Below are positions 1 through 12,969 of a stretch of DNA of 64,000 nucleotides, one piece after another. The notes below the pieces were generated by a model. That model worked only from the letters and a program-made list of their open reading frames with translations. It did not search any database and was not told the DNA's origin. Location of the stretch: positions 22,401,949 through 22,465,948 of the forward strand of contig OY740774.1 in the NCBI GenBank assembly GCA_963513935.1. Direction: 5' to 3'. The number at the start of each line of letters is the position of its first letter. Positions within the stretch are counted from its first letter, which is position 1. The DNA is from Aphrophora alni. Lineage: Eukaryota; Arthropoda; Insecta; Hemiptera; Aphrophoridae. The translations under genes were made by a program, and so were the position numbers.

Positions 1-870
1 GTATCAAATATAAAAAATGAAGGATTAATGGTGAACATCTTACCCGAAAATGTATTAGATTTAGTAGCAGTGGATTTATTTGGAGAATTACCAACTGGAA
101 GTGGTGGGGTTAAATATATATTTGTAGTACTGGATGTTTTTTCGAAATTTATAAAATTATATACTATAAAAAGAGCAATTGGGACAGTTTTAGTAAATAA
201 AATAATCAATGAATATGTAAAGGAAATAGGGAAACCAAAAATAATTATAAGTGACCACGGTAGTCAGTTTCAATCACGAATTTGGAAAGAGAAATTAATA
301 AATAATAATATTCAAGTTAGGCACACATCAGTATATCATCCTCAGTCGAATCCCAGTGAGCGTTGCATGAGAGAACTAGGTCGAATGTTTAGGACTTATG
401 TACACAATAAACACACAAAATGGCCGCTTTATGTAAAATTTATAGAAAATTGTATGAATCAATCCATACACGAATCCATCAATGATAGTCCGTATGAAAT
501 TATGTTTAAAAAGGAGTGTCCGCGCATTTATAACCAAGTATGCAAATTTCCTCCGGGAAAAATAATAGATTTTGAAGAAAAAATAGTTTTAGCGAGAAGA
601 CGTTTGAAGTTAAAAGCAAATCAGCGGAAAAAATATCATGATAAAAAACTAAAACCAACAAAATTTGAGGTAGGAGATTTAGTTTTGGTTAAAAATCACT
701 ATCTGTCATCAAATTTGAGGAGAGAAATAAAGAAATTTTTCTTATTGTATCAAGGTCCGTTTAAAGTTTTAAAAATTAAATTAGAAAATGCATATGTGAT
801 TAGTACAATAGACTCTAAAGTAATTAAAGGGACATACAATGTCACTCAATTAAGGAAATATATTTCATAA
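1..870 (+). CDS. Ty3/gypsy retrotransposon Pol, integrase domain (5' end outside window)
   Basis: The frame is open from base 1, so the gene starts before the window; the first ATG is at 28. Counting from it, the integrase catalytic triad is D16 (in VDLF), D76 (in SDHGSQF) and E111 (in NPSER), the DD35E spacing of retroviral-type integrases. A C-terminal DNA-binding-like part follows, with GDLVLVKN near residue 220 and GPFKVLKI near 245, and a TAA stop. The enzyme would insert element cDNA into nuclear DNA. This is the 3' end of pol, and no env-like frame follows. No stop or frameshift is visible in the part seen, so this copy may be fairly young. Codon use is very A-rich and C-poor. It could be from another integrase-bearing LTR clade, but the adjoining motifs fit Ty3/gypsy. 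Confidence 0.9.
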   Translation, partial: VSNIKNEGLMVNILPENVLDLVAVDLFGELPTGSGGVKYIFVVLDVFSKFIKLYTIKRAIGTVLVNKIINEYVKEIGKPKIIISDHGSQFQSRIWKEKLINNNIQVRHTSVYHPQSNPSERCMRELGRMFRTYVHNKHTKWPLYVKFIENCMNQSIHESINDSPYEIMFKKECPRIYNQVCKFPPGKIIDFEEKIVLARRRLKLKANQRKKYHDKKLKPTKFEVGDLVLVKNHYLSSNLRREIKKFFLLYQGPFKVLKIKLENAYVISTIDSKVIKGTYNVTQLRKYIS

Positions 871-3800
871 ATAATTAAAGAATTGATAATAATAAATTTT
901 AACGTTAAATGAATAAGTTGATTTGAAAACAGAACATTAAAAAAAAAAAACAAATTGTGTCATGTAAGAAAACTTTTAAGGCCAACTAGAATATTTGAAA
1001 ATGTTAGATGAGAGGATCATTGGAGCTGCAAGATTGTTAGTAAAATAACTCTGTATGTTTGTGAAAGGAATAAATATTGATTTTACGTGACATAGATAAG
1101 GAAGTTGGTTCGAGGCAAAGATCCAGTGTAGTGTTGAAGAAATAATATTCAATATTAAATATTCAATAAAATGTGACGAGAGAGAGTTGAGATTCATTTG
1201 CAGATCGTATTGGAACCAAAAGGTCTTCATGTCTTATCAGTAGACAGATAAGGATTGTCTCATATCGAGGGGACTTGTTTATGCTTAAAGCAAGCCTGGA
1301 ATTCCTTTGCATGACATTGCGACGAAATATAGGGTGTTGCCAAAGTGCTGTCTAGGAAAATAAAAAAAAAAAAAAACTTTTGACGTATAATCGAAAATTA
1401 ACTTGCGTTTTCAAATAAAAAACTACTTAAATAAAGGAGAATTGGTTTTAAATAAAGTAAATAAGAACGAAAGTAGATTACTTAAATAACTTTAATAGAA
1501 TTAAAAGTAAAATTTCTAAGTAGAAAACTTAGAATAAGTTTTAAAAATAAAATTTCTTTTTGAATTTGAATAATAACATCTAGAAAGGAATACATAATCA
1601 GAAAATCAACGATGCTAGTAATAAGATTGGTATAATAAACATTATTTCAACTTCGGATGATATAATTTAAATGAAATTTTTTATGAATTTTAAAATTTTC
1701 TTCGAGTATGTGCATTTAAGGAGTACATGAACATTTGGGTGGATGGCTGAGCGTTTATGTAGTAATAATAGAATGTTTTATTCGCAAGAATAAGGCATTC
1801 TGGGACTACATGGAGAGCGTGTTGTGGAATAGGGATGTGTTTTGGGTTTTATCTTGAATCAAGTAGGGATATTGCATTCAACCACTGCACATTTCAACGT
1901 CACAACATGTTACTCTGTGTAAGAGTCTAAAGAGCAATTAGAAGTATGCACGGTATAAAGTAGACGGTTAGAAGAACCTATGTAGGAGAGGTTAGGAAGA
2001 AAAATGCATAAATAAGTATGACATTATTACATAAAAAAACTTCATGTAATAAATTTTAGACAGATGTTGAAGGCAAATAAATTGTAGGATATATAGAAGT
2101 GATCGATCTGTATATGTAAGAATAAACCGGACGTGACAAAAGGAGAGTTTTTATGGAATGAAGTTAAAAGTTCTATAAAATTGTAAAAATGTTGATTAGC
2201 TGATTAGAATAGATAATTAGATGTAAAATTGTAAAACGATAAGTTGTATGTTTGACATTGATAAATATTAAGGATTATAAGATAAAATGATAAAAAAATT
2301 GTTAGTTTTAAGTGATTTATGATTTGAGAATGTGAAGAATAGTTGTGTGAAGTTTGAGAATTTATGTGAGTTTTGCCAAGATAGATAATAATAAAGTTTT
2401 TAAGTTTTTTTTTTGATGTTAAATGATGAGTAAAGGAGGTTAAGTTTTTGTTTTTTAAAGGAAGGAGTAATAAATTAATAATAAGTAGAGAGATTTTAAT
2501 GAATTTGATAGAAAGGATAAATAAGTAGTGTTTTTTTAAATAAATAATAATGGAATTTGAAATAATAAATGATGTTAAGCAGTTATTTGATAAAGGTGTC
2601 TAAAGATTTTGATGAAATACGGTGTTAGCTGGGAAAGCAATGATAATTTTTTATTTTTTATAAGTTTTTTGTATTTAAGTGATTGATGACAAGGGAGATT
2701 TTAATGAAGTAATTTAAATGAAAGAATTTTTGAGTTTTTATATGAAGATGATGACTTTACAGAATTGTTGAGTAAAGTGGTATTTAAAATGAAGTTGTTC
2801 TGTTAATAAACTTTTATAAAGAAGGTAGTTAAGTTGCATTGATGGTTAATTTTTTAGTTTTTAAGAGGTTTTTTGAGTACTGCGATGAAATAAAGGAAAT
2901 ATACGACGATTTTAATGAAATAAAGGAAATATGCGACGATTTTTAATGAGATAAAGGGAGATTTGAGGAATTCTGCGAATAAACGACGGTTATCATGATT
3001 TTTTAAAGGAAGCTACGTTGAGATAAAGGGATAAATGAATGATAAAGAGGTTTTTTGGGGATTAATGCAACTTGAATTATTAAAATATGAAAGATAAGAT
3101 GGAAATAATTTTAAGACAGGATACTGAAAGATGAAACAATTGTAAAGAGGTAATTTTGAAATAAATAGATGAGTTTTGTAAGTAATTTTATTTTTTTTTT
3201 GATAATAATGATGTTATATTTTGAATTTTAGTTGAAGAAAAGAGTTTTTTGTAATTGTAAAATCAGTAGCTAACATGTTATCCCAGCAAGATACAGGAGA
3301 ATTGAGATTTTAAGTAAGAATAAATAGTTATTGGATTTAAACTAAAATAAATAATAATATAAAGTCTGAATTGAAAGGTTTTAAAGTGAATTGAAGTAAT
3401 GTTGAGTAATAAGTAAATAATTTTCGTAAAAATGTTAATTGAAAATGAGAGGTTTTAAATTTAAATTGTGTTAAGTTAAAAAATGATTTAGATGAATAGT
3501 GTGAGATGGATGTAGATTTTCAAAGGATGTAGAAATGTCGTCTTGGCAAAGAGGATGAGACGTAGAAAAAGTATATAGACGGCTGTCTGGGAGATAAGCT
3601 TTGAGTGACGGGATCCTGTCAACAAAAAAATGTTGATGGAAAGTTTCAGCCAACGAGGTTGAAAAGGAAAATGATGATGGGTTTTATTGGATAAATAGAG
3701 ATAAGGCTTAGCACTAATTGATTCGTATATTTTAATATTTATGAGTTATGATGACTCAAACAAACTGAGATAGTGAAATAGGACTTTAGCAAATAGATTT

Positions 3801-5382
3801 TATTTTTTTTTTCATGTCAAAAGAGAATCTTTCCAAAATAAATACACAAGGGGTATTTCTTTTTCTTTCAAGAGGTCCTTAACTTCTGAAATGAAATGTC
3901 TTGAACATCCATTAATTTTTTTTCTCGATTTGAAATTTATATGTATAAAAGCTTTGTATTCCAATACCTGTATTGAAATACAAACCTTGTGGGGTTTTGT
4001 GACAATGTGAAAAGTCAGATTTTAATATAGACTCATTTGAAAGACGCGGTTAAGCCAAAGAGATAAGAGATTCAAATAACAATTTAAATTTAGTAACGTC
4101 ATTTATAAAAGAAAAATGGATTTTCAAGACAAAAGTATAAATAACCATGTTCAATTTTAATATAATTTAGTTTAATTGTTTTGTTATGTAAAATATGTGT
4201 ATTTTTACGGCAGTGCGGTAAAACGTGAGAACAGTAACCGGAAGGAACGCCTTTCGGAAGTAAGAATTTGCCTCATGGTAACGTCAGTCTGAGTCCAGCG
4301 TTAGGAGTGACAGGTTGTTTCTAAAAAAGTCTAGATCAGAGCTTGGTGGAGAATGGTTGTGTTTTTTGAGAGTCTAGTAGAGACTAATTTAGCAGAAAAT
4401 GGATAGGAAGTGATAATGGACGCTTCTAATGACAATGTAAACGTGTTTGAAAGTAATAGACTTACTGTATTCTAAGTGACAAACAATATTTATGAGAAAA
4501 TTAGTATAAAGTATTTAATTAGACGGTGAATATAAAAAAAAAGAAACTTAATGAACACTCGAATTTATAAGATTTCAAAGAATAAGAGACTGTGTACTGT
4601 AAATGAGTGTCTTAAACGGATCGTTTAGCACGTGGCAAAAAACTTTGTATCGAAGTGAACATTCTTTTATTAATGATGAATGTTATGATTGTCGTACAAA
4701 AAATAACATTCCTAGAGTGCTGGGTGAATATTCGAAACATGAACTTTTCAGGAAACAACGCTTGCTGTAATCTACAAGTCTCAGGACATCTGGAATTAAT
4801 ATCTTTGGACAATTTGAGTGCAAATGGGTGTTCTGGTATAAACACCATATGTTAAATTAGGACTAAGTATTTATATTATGTTTTGATATATTTTGCTATA
4901 CATGTTTAAATTTTTTAATCTGTTTCATAAATATTTTAAAAGGAAATAAATTGATAGATAAAATAATAAAATTTTAATAATTGAAGTAAATCTCCATCTG
5001 AGATCTTTATAATGATTTAAATTTAAATAAAAAGTAAATTCCTGTTGCAACAATTTTATTGGTAAAAGCATTTTTAAAGATAAAATTAATTAATTTGAAA
5101 GAAAGAAATAAAGGAAATATAAATTCATAATTTGTTATTGAAATTAAAAAGGATAACTAGTATTTATAATATGATTTTTTTGTTGTTAATAATAATTTGT
5201 AGGATGTTTCTTTAATAGTTTAATAAATCTTTATGTTAACATTTCAGAGACAAGTGTTTTCATTAAATACCAAATATCACTGTAAGTACACTGTGAAAAG
5301 AACTTACGACCCCAGATAATTTTTCTTTCTTTTAAATATTTAAATTCATTCTTTTTTCAAAATTGGTATGCTAAAGCAAACC
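871..5382 (+). other. Gene-free, C-poor stretch downstream of gypsy pol
   Basis: No credible coding region is seen. The plus strand is rich in A, T and G but strikingly poor in C, most clearly between about 2000 and 3500, and this bias continues from the integrase gene. I infer 3' untranslated and perhaps LTR sequence of the gypsy element or related C-poor retroelement debris. I could not place LTR ends. A run of A near 1360 is the only tail-like feature. Confidence 0.5.
2880..2960 (+). repeat. Short tandem duplication, about 36-bp unit
   Basis: Two near-identical copies of a unit containing AAATAAAGGAAATA followed by CGACGATTTT lie side by side, with a decayed third copy to about 2995. The unit sits in the C-poor gypsy-flanking region. 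Confidence 0.7.
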
Positions 5383-5390
5383 TGGCGCCC
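5383..5390 (+). promoter_or_regulatory. Primer-binding-site-like motif (TGGCGCCC)
   Basis: TGGCGCCC is the usual start of a tRNA primer-binding site in gypsy-type elements. The sequence before it (CAAAATTG, then a CA near 5378) resembles, in opposite orientation, the sequence before the matching motif at 7995-8002. That suggests a decayed plus-strand LTR ending near 5378. The palindromic GGCGCC makes orientation uncertain, and no ORF follows. Confidence 0.3.
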
Positions 5391-5460
5391 TATAGACGAG
5401 CAAATTAACAAATGAATAACATTAAATAGTAACTTCATCTAATTTTTGAATTATTACATA

Positions 5461-5809
5461 GATTCAGCCTAAGCGTCTTATTTCCAAAAAGCAAAGTCAG
5501 CTAAAAAACTGTTCACATTCCCTACACCACGGACACTGCTCAAATCATTTATATGACAACTTGTTCTGTCTATTATCACTTAAATATCTATTACAACTTA
5601 CAACTAACATTTTATACATCAAATTAATATTTTGGAAATCTATATTAAATTTTATTCACCCTTGCTTTAATATTTATTTTCAGTCATTCATTTGACTCAT
5701 GTGGTATTCTCTATAGACCAATTACAAATCTCCCGGTTTATTTTCATGTTTCAAATCTTAATATAACCATTCTTGGTATTCAAATTAAAGTTAAAATTTA
5801 AGGATTACA
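5461..5809 (-). repeat. LTR-like repeat, copy 1 of 3
   Basis: This roughly 350-bp block shares its order of motifs with 8645-9008 and 25096-25471: AAGCGTC, ACTGTTCACAT, CGGACACT, ATATTTTGGAAATCTAT, AGTCATTCATTTGACTCA and GGATTACA at the right edge. Read on the minus strand each begins TGTAATCC, as an LTR begins with TG. It is probably a truncated LTR of the element seen at 8005-9008. Confidence 0.6.
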
Positions 5810-8004
5810 CCTCTCATTAAAATGAATACTTTATCTCAACGTTACTCATGTGATACCTCCAAGTCACATCTTTTAACACAAAAACTTTCTTTTGTTACCA
5901 CATAACTACACTTTCCAAAATATGTATCTTTATTTGAAACGTTCCATCTTTTTTACTCACTCGCAGAGTCCTTGTCTCCTACCTTCAAGACAACCCAAGC
6001 CAGACTGACTTTGTTCACTTGCTGACGCTGTAACGCTCAACTAGATTGCATGTAATGTCCACGTGATTTTTATAAATTCCGTTCCAAATGGTTTCATAGA
6101 CCTGATGCAACTCTGTGCCTTTTTCAATTCCATCCTAGGGTGTATCACACTATTCAAACGGTACGCGCTTTGTTTGATTTTGTTATTTTGGTTAAAGTAT
6201 TCCTGTTCAAAATTTTTTAAATAATTTACGATTCTGAATATTTCTTACTTCCTATTTTTAATACAGTTTCTTAATTAATTAATTACATGATCAAATATCC
6301 TTAATATTTATTTAATTATTTGTATTTTTTATTGGTTGGAGGATGTCCCATGCTTACAACTTTTCTGCCAACTTTTTAATTATTCATTATTTAAAAAAAA
6401 AAACTCAAGAATAAATTGACTTTAGATATTTTTTTTTGTTTTATAAAAATATAAGTTTCTTGGATTTTGACCAACTTTGTTTTGTTTCTAATTTTGCTTG
6501 TGTCAATTAATATGAAATAAATATCAATAACAGATCTGAATTGTGTACAGTTTGTACTACAAATACATATCCTTTAACTCTTTTATTTCATATTTTCACA
6601 ATTCATCAAATACCGATTTTTTACTTTAAATAACTAACTTAGGTATCCGCTGTTTAAATGCATTCGTGAAACATGGCGTTAGACCATGAGTCATAGTTCA
6701 TCTCGTCAATTAGTTCGGAACAGAAAACACTGCTTCAACATTATTAAATCCTTTCATGTCAACTATATTTTAATTTCTTTTGTACTTTTAATCAAAAGAC
6801 AGCTTTCAGATTTTACAGTTTAGTATATATATATATATATATTCAATCAAACTATATACACAAATAAAAATAACCACTCCTCAAATATCATTTTTCATAA
6901 CAAGCTTTCCCTTCCAATATACTGTACTTATTTATAATCTAACCAAACTTTTACTTATCGAAAAATTTGAAATGTTACAATCTAAACAATATATATATGA
7001 CAAGCAAGCAAAGAAAGTTATTTGTGTTTTATGGTTTGATAAATTCAATTCTTTAACTTAAATACAATGTATTGGCATCTCTTTCATCTGGTAGCTTATT
7101 ACACAAAAAGCATTCTGGTAGGTCGTCAGTCAGCAATTAAATTAATGAAATCATTTGAAAAAGTTTTGTCCAAAATACATCAAAATTCATTTGAAAATAC
7201 GGTAAAGATGTAAATGTTCCAAAAATAACACTTCACAAGATTATGAAAAAAAAGACAAGTTGACTTACAGGCTATTTTTACAAAATCCAAAATAAATCTG
7301 TTTGGAAATGTGCTGAAACTAGATGTTCCAGAAACAATAATTTGCAGTGTTTTGAAAGAAAAATGGTTCAGGTTTACAGGCAATGAACTTCAATTTTATT
7401 ATTGTATGCTTTTCAATCAGAAGATAACCTTAAAAGGAATGACTTTCCTAAAGACATTTTTTATGAAATTGAAGCTGATGATAATTTTATATAATTATAT
7501 TGTGTAAAAGTTTTTATTATTTACGTTACCATAAACATTTTTTTATGCAAATTATTTTTCCTATCAATCAATTGTAAAAATTTGTTGTTCATCCAAAGTT
7601 TTTATTTTGTTTTTGATCTGCTACCTACTTCAAAAGTTTTGTAAGACTATAGATTGAACTGATGTAAGAAATAGATCAGATGCTGAAGTAACATACAGAC
7701 TTAATAAACTGGACTCCAGTTTCTTTTTTTCAATTACTGTATTAATGTTTCATAGTCTAATGTTAACATCACGTTCACATTTCACACATACTGTAGTCAT
7801 TCTATTAATCCTGTTTGTAAATATATAAAAATAAAGGGTTAATAGGTAAACTACTTTTGTAACATAATTGTCCCACGTTGATGCGACAATTGTAAATATA
7901 TAAAAATAAAAGGTTAAAAATATATTGATCTGATTAATCTTAAAATTGACACTGTTTAACATTAAGAATTTATTTAAAAAGTTGCTCAGATTATGGGCGC
8001 CAGA
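5810..8004. other. AT-rich gene-free stretch
   Basis: No gene is supported. It contains a (TA)n run near 6824-6841 and two copies of a short motif (TGTAAATATATAAAAATAAA) near 7817 and 7890. The short open frames here have no recognisable domains. The minus-strand TGGCGCCC at 7995-8002 belongs with the LTR to its right. Confidence 0.6.
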
Positions 8005-9008
8005 TGGAATTAACTCATCAATTTTGAAAATATGAATTTTCTTTAGAAATTTTTTATTTAGAAGTTAGATTAAATCTTTTAAAATTACTGCTTACAATAC
8101 AACTACTTATTCAAACAAATTTTAACATTTTTTTATTTTATCATTGGTCCTTTTTATACAAAAATTTACATAAGATTGTCTATCATTTTTTGTTACCACA
8201 TGGTAGCCATCTCCAGGGTGAATGTCCTTTGTGGTGAGCAGCCCTCGTTCTTGAAGTACAGGTTCATTGTAGACGTAATCAGCCTGCTGACGATCTCAAG
8301 TTATCCTTACAAATTCACAGTCCTATTCAATGTGTCCATCACTTTCCTACACACTCTACAGTCAATTAATTTCAAACTGTCCTTTTTTATTCACTTTATC
8401 CCTGACGTTCCTTTGAGACTGTTTTTAAAAAACATTAATACTACATTGTTCATAAATATTTTCTTCCAAAACTCTTTTTAAAACACCTGCTACCAACTCA
8501 AACATTTCCCTAAGACTCTTTAACACACATCTTACTACTTCAGATGTTCCTATGCAACTCTTACTGAAATATTTAAAATGTTTTTAATACAAAATTGCGT
8601 CTGACCAAGTCAGACGCTGCCTTAAGACTGTCCGCTTCACTAGATCTCACAATTAAGCGTCCTTTTCAGATCTACTAAGTCAGCAAAAAACTGTTCACAT
8701 ACTTTGCACCACGGACACTACTTAAACCATCCATATAACAACATGTCCTGTCCATTCTCACAACACAATATATCATTTAAAATTTATTATACATTACAAC
8801 TACTTATTTATACCCCAAATTAATATTTTGGAAATCTATATCAAATTTTTTATTACCCTTGTTTTAATATTTATTTTCAGTCATTCATTTGACTCACGTG
8901 GTCTTCTATCTAGACCAATTATAAATCTACCGGTTTATTTTCATATTTCAAATCTTAAAACAACCATTTCTTTATTATCATAATTAAAGTTAAAATTTAA
9001 GGATTACA
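8005..9008 (-). mobile_element. LTR of a gypsy-like element (copy 2), with primer-binding-site-like motif beyond it
   Basis: On the minus strand the block opens with TGTAATCC at 9008 and closes with CCA at 8005. TGGCGCCC, a tRNA primer-binding-site start, follows two bases later (8002-7995). TG...CA ends plus a primer site 2 nt downstream are the signature of a 5' LTR. The right half is shared with the blocks at 5461-5809 and 25096-25471. No gag frame follows towards lower coordinates, so only the LTR and leader seem to survive. Length is about 1004 bp. A second flanking duplication was not found. Confidence 0.6.
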
Positions 9009-12000
9009 TGTTGCAGTCACAGAGGTAAATATACTTTATATTTAAGTTTATATTAATTTTTTTAAATACATGATCAATGAACAAACTCGAGTCTGTTGTT
9101 ACCCTTGTTAGTTTGTTAATCAGTGGTACCTAGCACCCTACTCACCATTTATTGTAGATCATTCATTGTACAAATTTTTCTCAAGTGAGGATTTTTCATA
9201 TAATTTTGTGTTATAGTATGCAAAGATAAACTAATTATAGTTATAGTCATATAATTAACTAAAAAGATAAACACTGTTATATTGCTTCACCTCAGTTCCA
9301 TCTAGAACTGATTCATAAATGTGTTTAATATGTGATGTACTCGTCGTGATAAATAAAGAAGTGTACACATCAAAGTGTTTTTCCTTAAAACGAAACAAAT
9401 GATATAACTACAAAATTATCACAATGCTTACCTGTCTAAAAAAATGTTTGTATAATATGCACCTTCTGGAAACAAAATATTCCTGAATTAAAATTTTGAA
9501 GATTAACAATTAATTGTGAATGGACAAATTCACCAGTTTAAAAAAAATTATTTTAACAATAGCAATGATAAAAATGATTTTAAGAAAAATTTTGAACAAT
9601 TGGAATTCATATTTTTTTTAAACATTATTTTGAGAAAAATATAAGTTTATTTAAATTATAAATATATATTATTTACAGACAAAAAGAATTATCTGGAAGA
9701 CTATTATTTGTTTTAAATTTTATTTATTTATTTTCTTGGACCTGAAAAAAAACAGTGTAAATTAAAAAGTACTGATCACTAAACAGACTCTAAATGCACG
9801 ATTCCCTAAATTAGTATATTTTTATGTTTAATTAAAATGAAAATTTACAAAGGGAGATTTTACAAATGCCTAATAATTTGTAAAAAAAAATTAATGAATA
9901 GTTAAGAAATAAATTTTAGAAAAGAAAGCGTTTTGTTATTAAGAGTTTAATGAAAGAAATATAATATATATTTAATTTTAAATTATATACATCAGAAAAA
10001 CTTGATTATGCAAAATAAAACATTCAGACGGATTTCTACAAAACTCTCATGAGCACATGTTATTGTTGAAAATCATTTTACAAGACGATTAATAAAGTTA
10101 ATTACAAACCATACCGGTAACTTTTAAATTCATTTAGAAACTCCATCTTGAATGTGGCTAATATAAAATTAGAAGAGCTTTGTATAAAAATTAACAGTTC
10201 AGTATTGTGATATATTTTACAAAGATGCGTTTATTTAATTTAATTATGAAAATAGCTTCTTTTTTTTTAAGGAATATTTTTGGAGCGAACTATATCGATG
10301 ACTTTTCAAATGATTATAGCTGCTTAATTAATTTTGGCATGCATTTTCACAATTAAAATTTTGGACTTCCAAGATATTACTAAGTCCAAGTTGTGTTTTT
10401 ATCTCTTGCTGGAACTCTAAACAGCTGTATTAGGTGAGATAAAATTAGTTCGGACATAAGGCTTGATTTCACACCAGATTACCCCTTATCTTACGAAATT
10501 GTTTTATTAAGAATTAATTTTTAAATGAATGCAATATGTTTGCTGCTAGGTACTTTAGTTTGAGTAGTAAAAGTTGCATGGAACATGCTTCGTGGTTATT
10601 GTTGCACAAGCTTGAGATTAGAAATTTGTTAGGGAGAATTCTATTTTTTTAGTACTACTGTAATAGAATTTTGACACTAGTGGCTGAAACAGAAATTTTG
10701 GGGTTCTTTAATTTTATTTTAGATTACATTTAAATCTTAACCATACCTACAAAAAAACTAGAACAAATTATATCAAGTTTAATTATTAAATTCTAAATTA
10801 GAAAAAGTTTAATTGAGATTTAGAAAAATTCCAAGAAAATAAAAAGAAAAGTCGGTTCGCAATCCATAGGTATATTTTGTTACCTTTTTTTTTTGTATGT
10901 GTGTGTATTTTATTCACAATATTAATTATTTAAAAAAAAATTAAAAATAAAGAATTTCATATGTATAGCATTTACACTGAAACTAATACTATCAAAAAGT
11001 TCGTTAAAGTTTTTTTAAATGGTTTTAGTATCGGGAATTAAATTTCAAATTTATTACAATTTCTCTGATGAAGGTTAGATGACAATTTAAAGTGTCCCCA
11101 GACACATGACTTTACAGGAGTGGAATGTACAAGAAAGTTCCTGCACTGGGTCCTTGTAGGAAATTTAACTATAAACAAACTGTCATATTAACTTGGTAAT
11201 TCATTAACATTAACACATTTCAAGAAAATAAATCACAATGGCTGACATCTTGCATTAGTTTTGAGTTTTTAAAGAAAATTTATAGCATTTTATTATTAAT
11301 ATTTTCTTTTTACACTAGTGTTGAGAAGACCTAACCATGTTGGTTAGACATACATGATCATTTCCTGTTAATTACATTTAATTGATACATTTGGTTTACA
11401 AAGTTTTTTTAAATCATTGATATTACTTCAAACTATTTGTCAGAGATTATTTATAAACATTTTTGTAAATATGCTACTTTTCAAACATGTTTCATTTGGT
11501 TTGCGGACTCTTTCTCAAATTTGTCAAAATCTATCGCAAATTAATAAATAGTAAAAATTCTGTTCCGTCTAGATATTACTTTACAGTTGTTTTTATGAGT
11601 ATGAGTAAATTTAAATTTTTATATAAAACTGGTTGTACAAAATGCTAGCCATGATTTTACATGGCGGGTAATGTTCTATAAGATTTGATTATTTTAGAAT
11701 TTTAATAAATAGAATACATTGATTAAGGAAATACATTTTACAAGTCATTTTTATATTCGAAAATTATTATAGTATTAAATTAAGTCTTAAAATTACCTGA
11801 TATAATGATAGTCTAAGGCATGGTAGGCTGCTACATTAGTAAATTCAAAGCTAAGGAATAATCTGTAGACAATTAGAAATTAAAAGGAACATAATAATCA
11901 GCTGTATACTGATTAAATGTTTCTAATACTGATTAAAATTGTGTCTGTGCCATGCTGGTCTCTGGAGGTGAATAGATTGAAACTACGCAGTCAGTCTGCT

Positions 12001-12655
12001 TTATCTTAGTTGTCCTTTTGCCTATAACAGCTTATCAATCATTTATAAGGTTCATAGAAAGTTACAATATATATTTCAGTAACTCAAAGACATTCCATCC
12101 AAGTTTCATTCCAGATTGTCTTTATTCTTCTATTTCATCATAATATTATAGTTTAGCATCAGAGTTGTGTTTGGTCAAAAACTTGAAGAATTTTAACAAC
12201 TTTTTATCTTTTTTTTTTTTATGCTAACATTTCTTCAATTAAGTACCTACAACAATCTACAACAGAGAGAACTTCTCTTTAGTTTTAGTGCTGAACATTT
12301 CTATTATGTATTTCACACTTAGCTATACTAACATGTTTTCCTGTTATCCATTAAAACTTAGTTATTTGGCAACCTAAATTGAATTTAATACTTCATGAAG
12401 CTCAAGATCTCTTAATACATAACCAACCCGGCATCTTCATTACTCGTTTCTAGATGACCAGACTGTTGCTTTGGTAATCTAAAAAGAAGACAGTGTAAGC
12501 AATAACAGTCATTTGTTTTACTGTACACTAACCAAATCCTTTCTTTTAATGTTTCATCAGGAAGTTAGTAGTAAATTTAATAGAAAATTTCCTGTTATGA
12601 ACAGTGGAATTTAGCGACACGCTACATCTTTGTAATCGTTAATGCTAAATTAAAT
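9009..12655. other. Gene-free AT-rich stretch
   Basis: About 3.6 kb without any exon, transposase or retroelement motif that I can recognise on either strand. Poly-A and poly-T runs are frequent. It may hold introns or old repeats too decayed to read. Confidence 0.6.
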
Positions 12656-12852
12656 TGTTGTATAGATATAGTTATATTTGTTAATTGTTTTGTAGTGTAA
12701 ACTCGTAAATAAATAATGCACAGCGAGAGAGAATACTGAAGAGGAGACACGGCCGTGCAGAATAGGGGTCATCACATGCTGCACCAAATATCCTATAAAT
12801 ACCAGACTGGCTCCTTCAAGATTCATTCTGTTCCACAGAGTCACCTGCAACA

Positions 12853-12891
<39 letters not shown>

Positions 12892-12969
12892 CTATTTTAC
12901 CTAAATTCTCTATTTTATTGTTCCTTAACTGTCTATCCTTCCGTGGTATGTCGGCTAATCCCGACAACA
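12656..12969 (+). mobile_element. Possible short LTR (TGTTG...CAACA) with TATA box
   Basis: The block starts TGTTG and ends CAACA, the usual termini of Copia or BEL/Pao LTRs. It contains a TATAAATA box at 12794-12801 and a (CT)n run at 12856-12889. No target duplication matches at the two ends (TAAAT left, CGGGC right) and no pol gene follows. The call rests only on the ends and promoter-like content, so it could be coincidence. Confidence 0.3.
12856..12889 (+). repeat. (CT)n microsatellite
   Basis: An uninterrupted run of about 17 CT units. It creates spurious Arg-Glu-rich reading frames on the minus strand. Confidence 0.95.

Noticed and set aside
4612..4855. Two overlapping frames of 66 and 78 residues on opposite strands
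   Set aside because: They have no motifs, no splice context and no supporting neighbours. They lie in C-poor retroelement debris.
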